Shown here: one piece after another, positions 4,543 through 5,363 of the stretch
Layout of the letters: the number at the start of each line of letters is the position of its first letter
Numbering within the stretch: the stretch's first letter is position 1
Source: Candidatus Omnitrophota bacterium
GTDB lineage: Bacteria; Omnitrophota; Gorgyraeia; Zapsychrales; Fredricksoniimonadaceae
Length of the DNA stretch: 5,363 nucleotides
Direction of reading: 5' to 3'
Assembly: GCA_017987425.1 (NCBI GenBank)
Contig: JAGNTT010000135.1
Location: 1 to 5,363, forward strand
Program-made: the position numbers and the translations under genes
Notes under the pieces: model-generated
Databases searched by the model: none
Told to the model about the DNA's origin: nothing
What the model saw: the letters and a program-made list of their open reading frames with translations, nothing else

Positions 4543-5363
4543 ATGAGCATCATTAAAGATTTCATCAATACAATCTCCGACCCTAAAATCCTTTTTAATC
4601 TGGTGATTTTGGGTTTCCTTCTGATTTTTCCTCCGATCAAACCGCTGGAGAAAATCAATAAAGCCCTCGGGCTCGATAAGCTATGGACCAAGCAGGGCGG
4701 CATCGCCATGTTTGCCGTTATGTTTTTGTTTTTTCTCTTCGGCATGAGCGATCCGAATTTTCGTCTCATTGTCAGCAAGCCGGATAACGTTCCCATCGTA
4801 GCTCTACTTTTTCTGGTTGTTTTCTTTATGTGGCTTGCCATGTCGCAGGCGAAGGAAAATGATGAACGTATTGCCAGAGGGGAGAAGCCCAACGAATTTG
4901 CCGACAGCAAGGAAAAAGTCCTTGTCTGGCCGGATCTCGTGTACATCGAATTCATCTGTCTTGTGTGCGCGGCTGCCGTCCTGTTAATTTGGGCGATCCT
5001 GCTTCCGGCTCCCTTGGAAGAACCGGCTAACCCCACGGTTTCTCCAAACCCGTCCAAAGCCCCATGGTATTTTCTTGGATTGCAGGAAATGCTTGTTTAT
5101 TTCGATCCTTGGATTGCCGGCGTCGTATTTCCTTCGATCATTCTGCTCGGTCTTATGTGCATTCCCTATATTGATAACAACCGTAAAGGGGCGGGATATT
5201 ACACATTTAAAGACCGCAAGATGGCTGTCAGTATTTTTATGTTCTGCTGGTTATGCTTGTGGATATTTTTGATTACGGTAGGTACGTTTTTACGCGGTCC
5301 CAACTGGAACTTTTTTGGACCTTTTGAGTACTGGGATCTGCACAAACTCGCCGTGCTGAATAA
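4543..5363 (+). CDS. Subunit-IV-like C-terminal half of cytochrome b with an extra N-terminal membrane region (3' end outside window)
   Basis: The frame is open from the ATG at 4543 to the right edge, giving 273 residues without a stop. Residues 127-250 resemble subunit IV (PetD): 'VWPDLVYIE' (128-136), a helix at about 134-153, the loop 'EEPANPTVSPNPSKAPWYF' (160-177 plus F), and helices at about 190-207 and 227-248. This part forms the Qo pocket with cytochrome b6. The Qo motif is APWY (173-176) where b6f has PEWY. Ahead of it lie about 125 residues not found in PetD, with three predicted membrane helices at about 17-32, 53-68 and 83-102 and a charged stretch at 104-126. After helix 227-248 comes 'RGPNWNFFGPFEYWDLHK', so the protein extends past subunit IV as well. 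There is no CxxCH motif in the visible part. It starts 28 bases after petB with only a weak upstream GAAG, so it belongs to the same operon. The assignment of the domain is firm; the role of the extra regions is unknown. Confidence 0.92.
   Translation, partial: MSIIKDFINTISDPKILFNLVILGFLLIFPPIKPLEKINKALGLDKLWTKQGGIAMFAVMFLFFLFGMSDPNFRLIVSKPDNVPIVALLFLVVFFMWLAMSQAKENDERIARGEKPNEFADSKEKVLVWPDLVYIEFICLVCAAAVLLIWAILLPAPLEEPANPTVSPNPSKAPWYFLGLQEMLVYFDPWIAGVVFPSIILLGLMCIPYIDNNRKGAGYYTFKDRKMAVSIFMFCWLCLWIFLITVGTFLRGPNWNFFGPFEYWDLHKLAVLN

Noticed and set aside
4404..5057. 217-codon open frame on the minus strand
   Set aside because: It overlaps petB and the subunit-IV-like gene, both clearly coding on the + strand, and its translation shows no recognisable domain.
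4959..5260. CLVC and CWLC cysteine pairs in the subunit-IV-like protein as c-type heme sites
   Set aside because: Neither is followed by histidine (CLVCA and CWLCL), and both lie in membrane helices.

Overview
The window reads as ordinary chromosomal DNA of a free-living, respiring bacterium with moderate GC content. All seven genes lie on the + strand and belong to two membrane energy-conversion machines placed back to back. The left part is the 3' end of an F-type ATP synthase operon: the C-terminal part of gamma (3-434, cut by the window edge), complete beta (460-1872) and a short epsilon (1869-2174). The right part is the start of a Rieske/cytochrome b operon: a membrane-anchored HEAT-repeat protein (2250-3128), a Rieske iron-sulfur protein with a Tat-like anchor (3139-3693), a cytochrome b6-like subunit (3714-4514), and a subunit-IV-like protein running off the right edge (4543-5363).

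The two blocks are separated only by a 75-base gap (2175-2249). It is filled by an imperfect inverted repeat built from degenerate 7-base units. This repeat contains the epsilon stop codon at one end and finishes three bases before the HEAT-protein start codon at the other. It is the only structured non-coding element in the window, and it sits exactly at the operon boundary.

Functionally, the Rieske/cytochrome b complex would oxidise quinol, most likely a low-potential quinone such as menaquinone (inference), and build a proton gradient that the ATP synthase then uses. The cytochrome b is of the split b6f/Bacillus class rather than the mitochondrial bc1 class. Its distal heme ligands have b6 spacing, and it has a cysteine where b6 proteins covalently hold the extra heme c_i. 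It departs from textbook b6f in several ways: the Qo motif PEWY is replaced by APWY, subunit IV carries about 125 extra N-terminal residues with three predicted membrane helices, the loop between helices C and D of cytochrome b is about 20 residues longer, and a HEAT-repeat membrane protein is the first gene of the operon. No CxxCH heme motif is encoded here, so the electron acceptor cytochrome c is probably encoded beyond the right edge.

Taxonomy cannot be settled from the sequence. The complex type and short epsilon fit uncultivated or anaerobe-related lineages (for example Omnitrophota, Planctomycetota or deltaproteobacterial relatives) better than cyanobacteria or alphaproteobacteria; this is a low-confidence impression. 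I see no mobile genes, tRNA, rRNA, CRISPR array or gene-free stretch over 300 bases.
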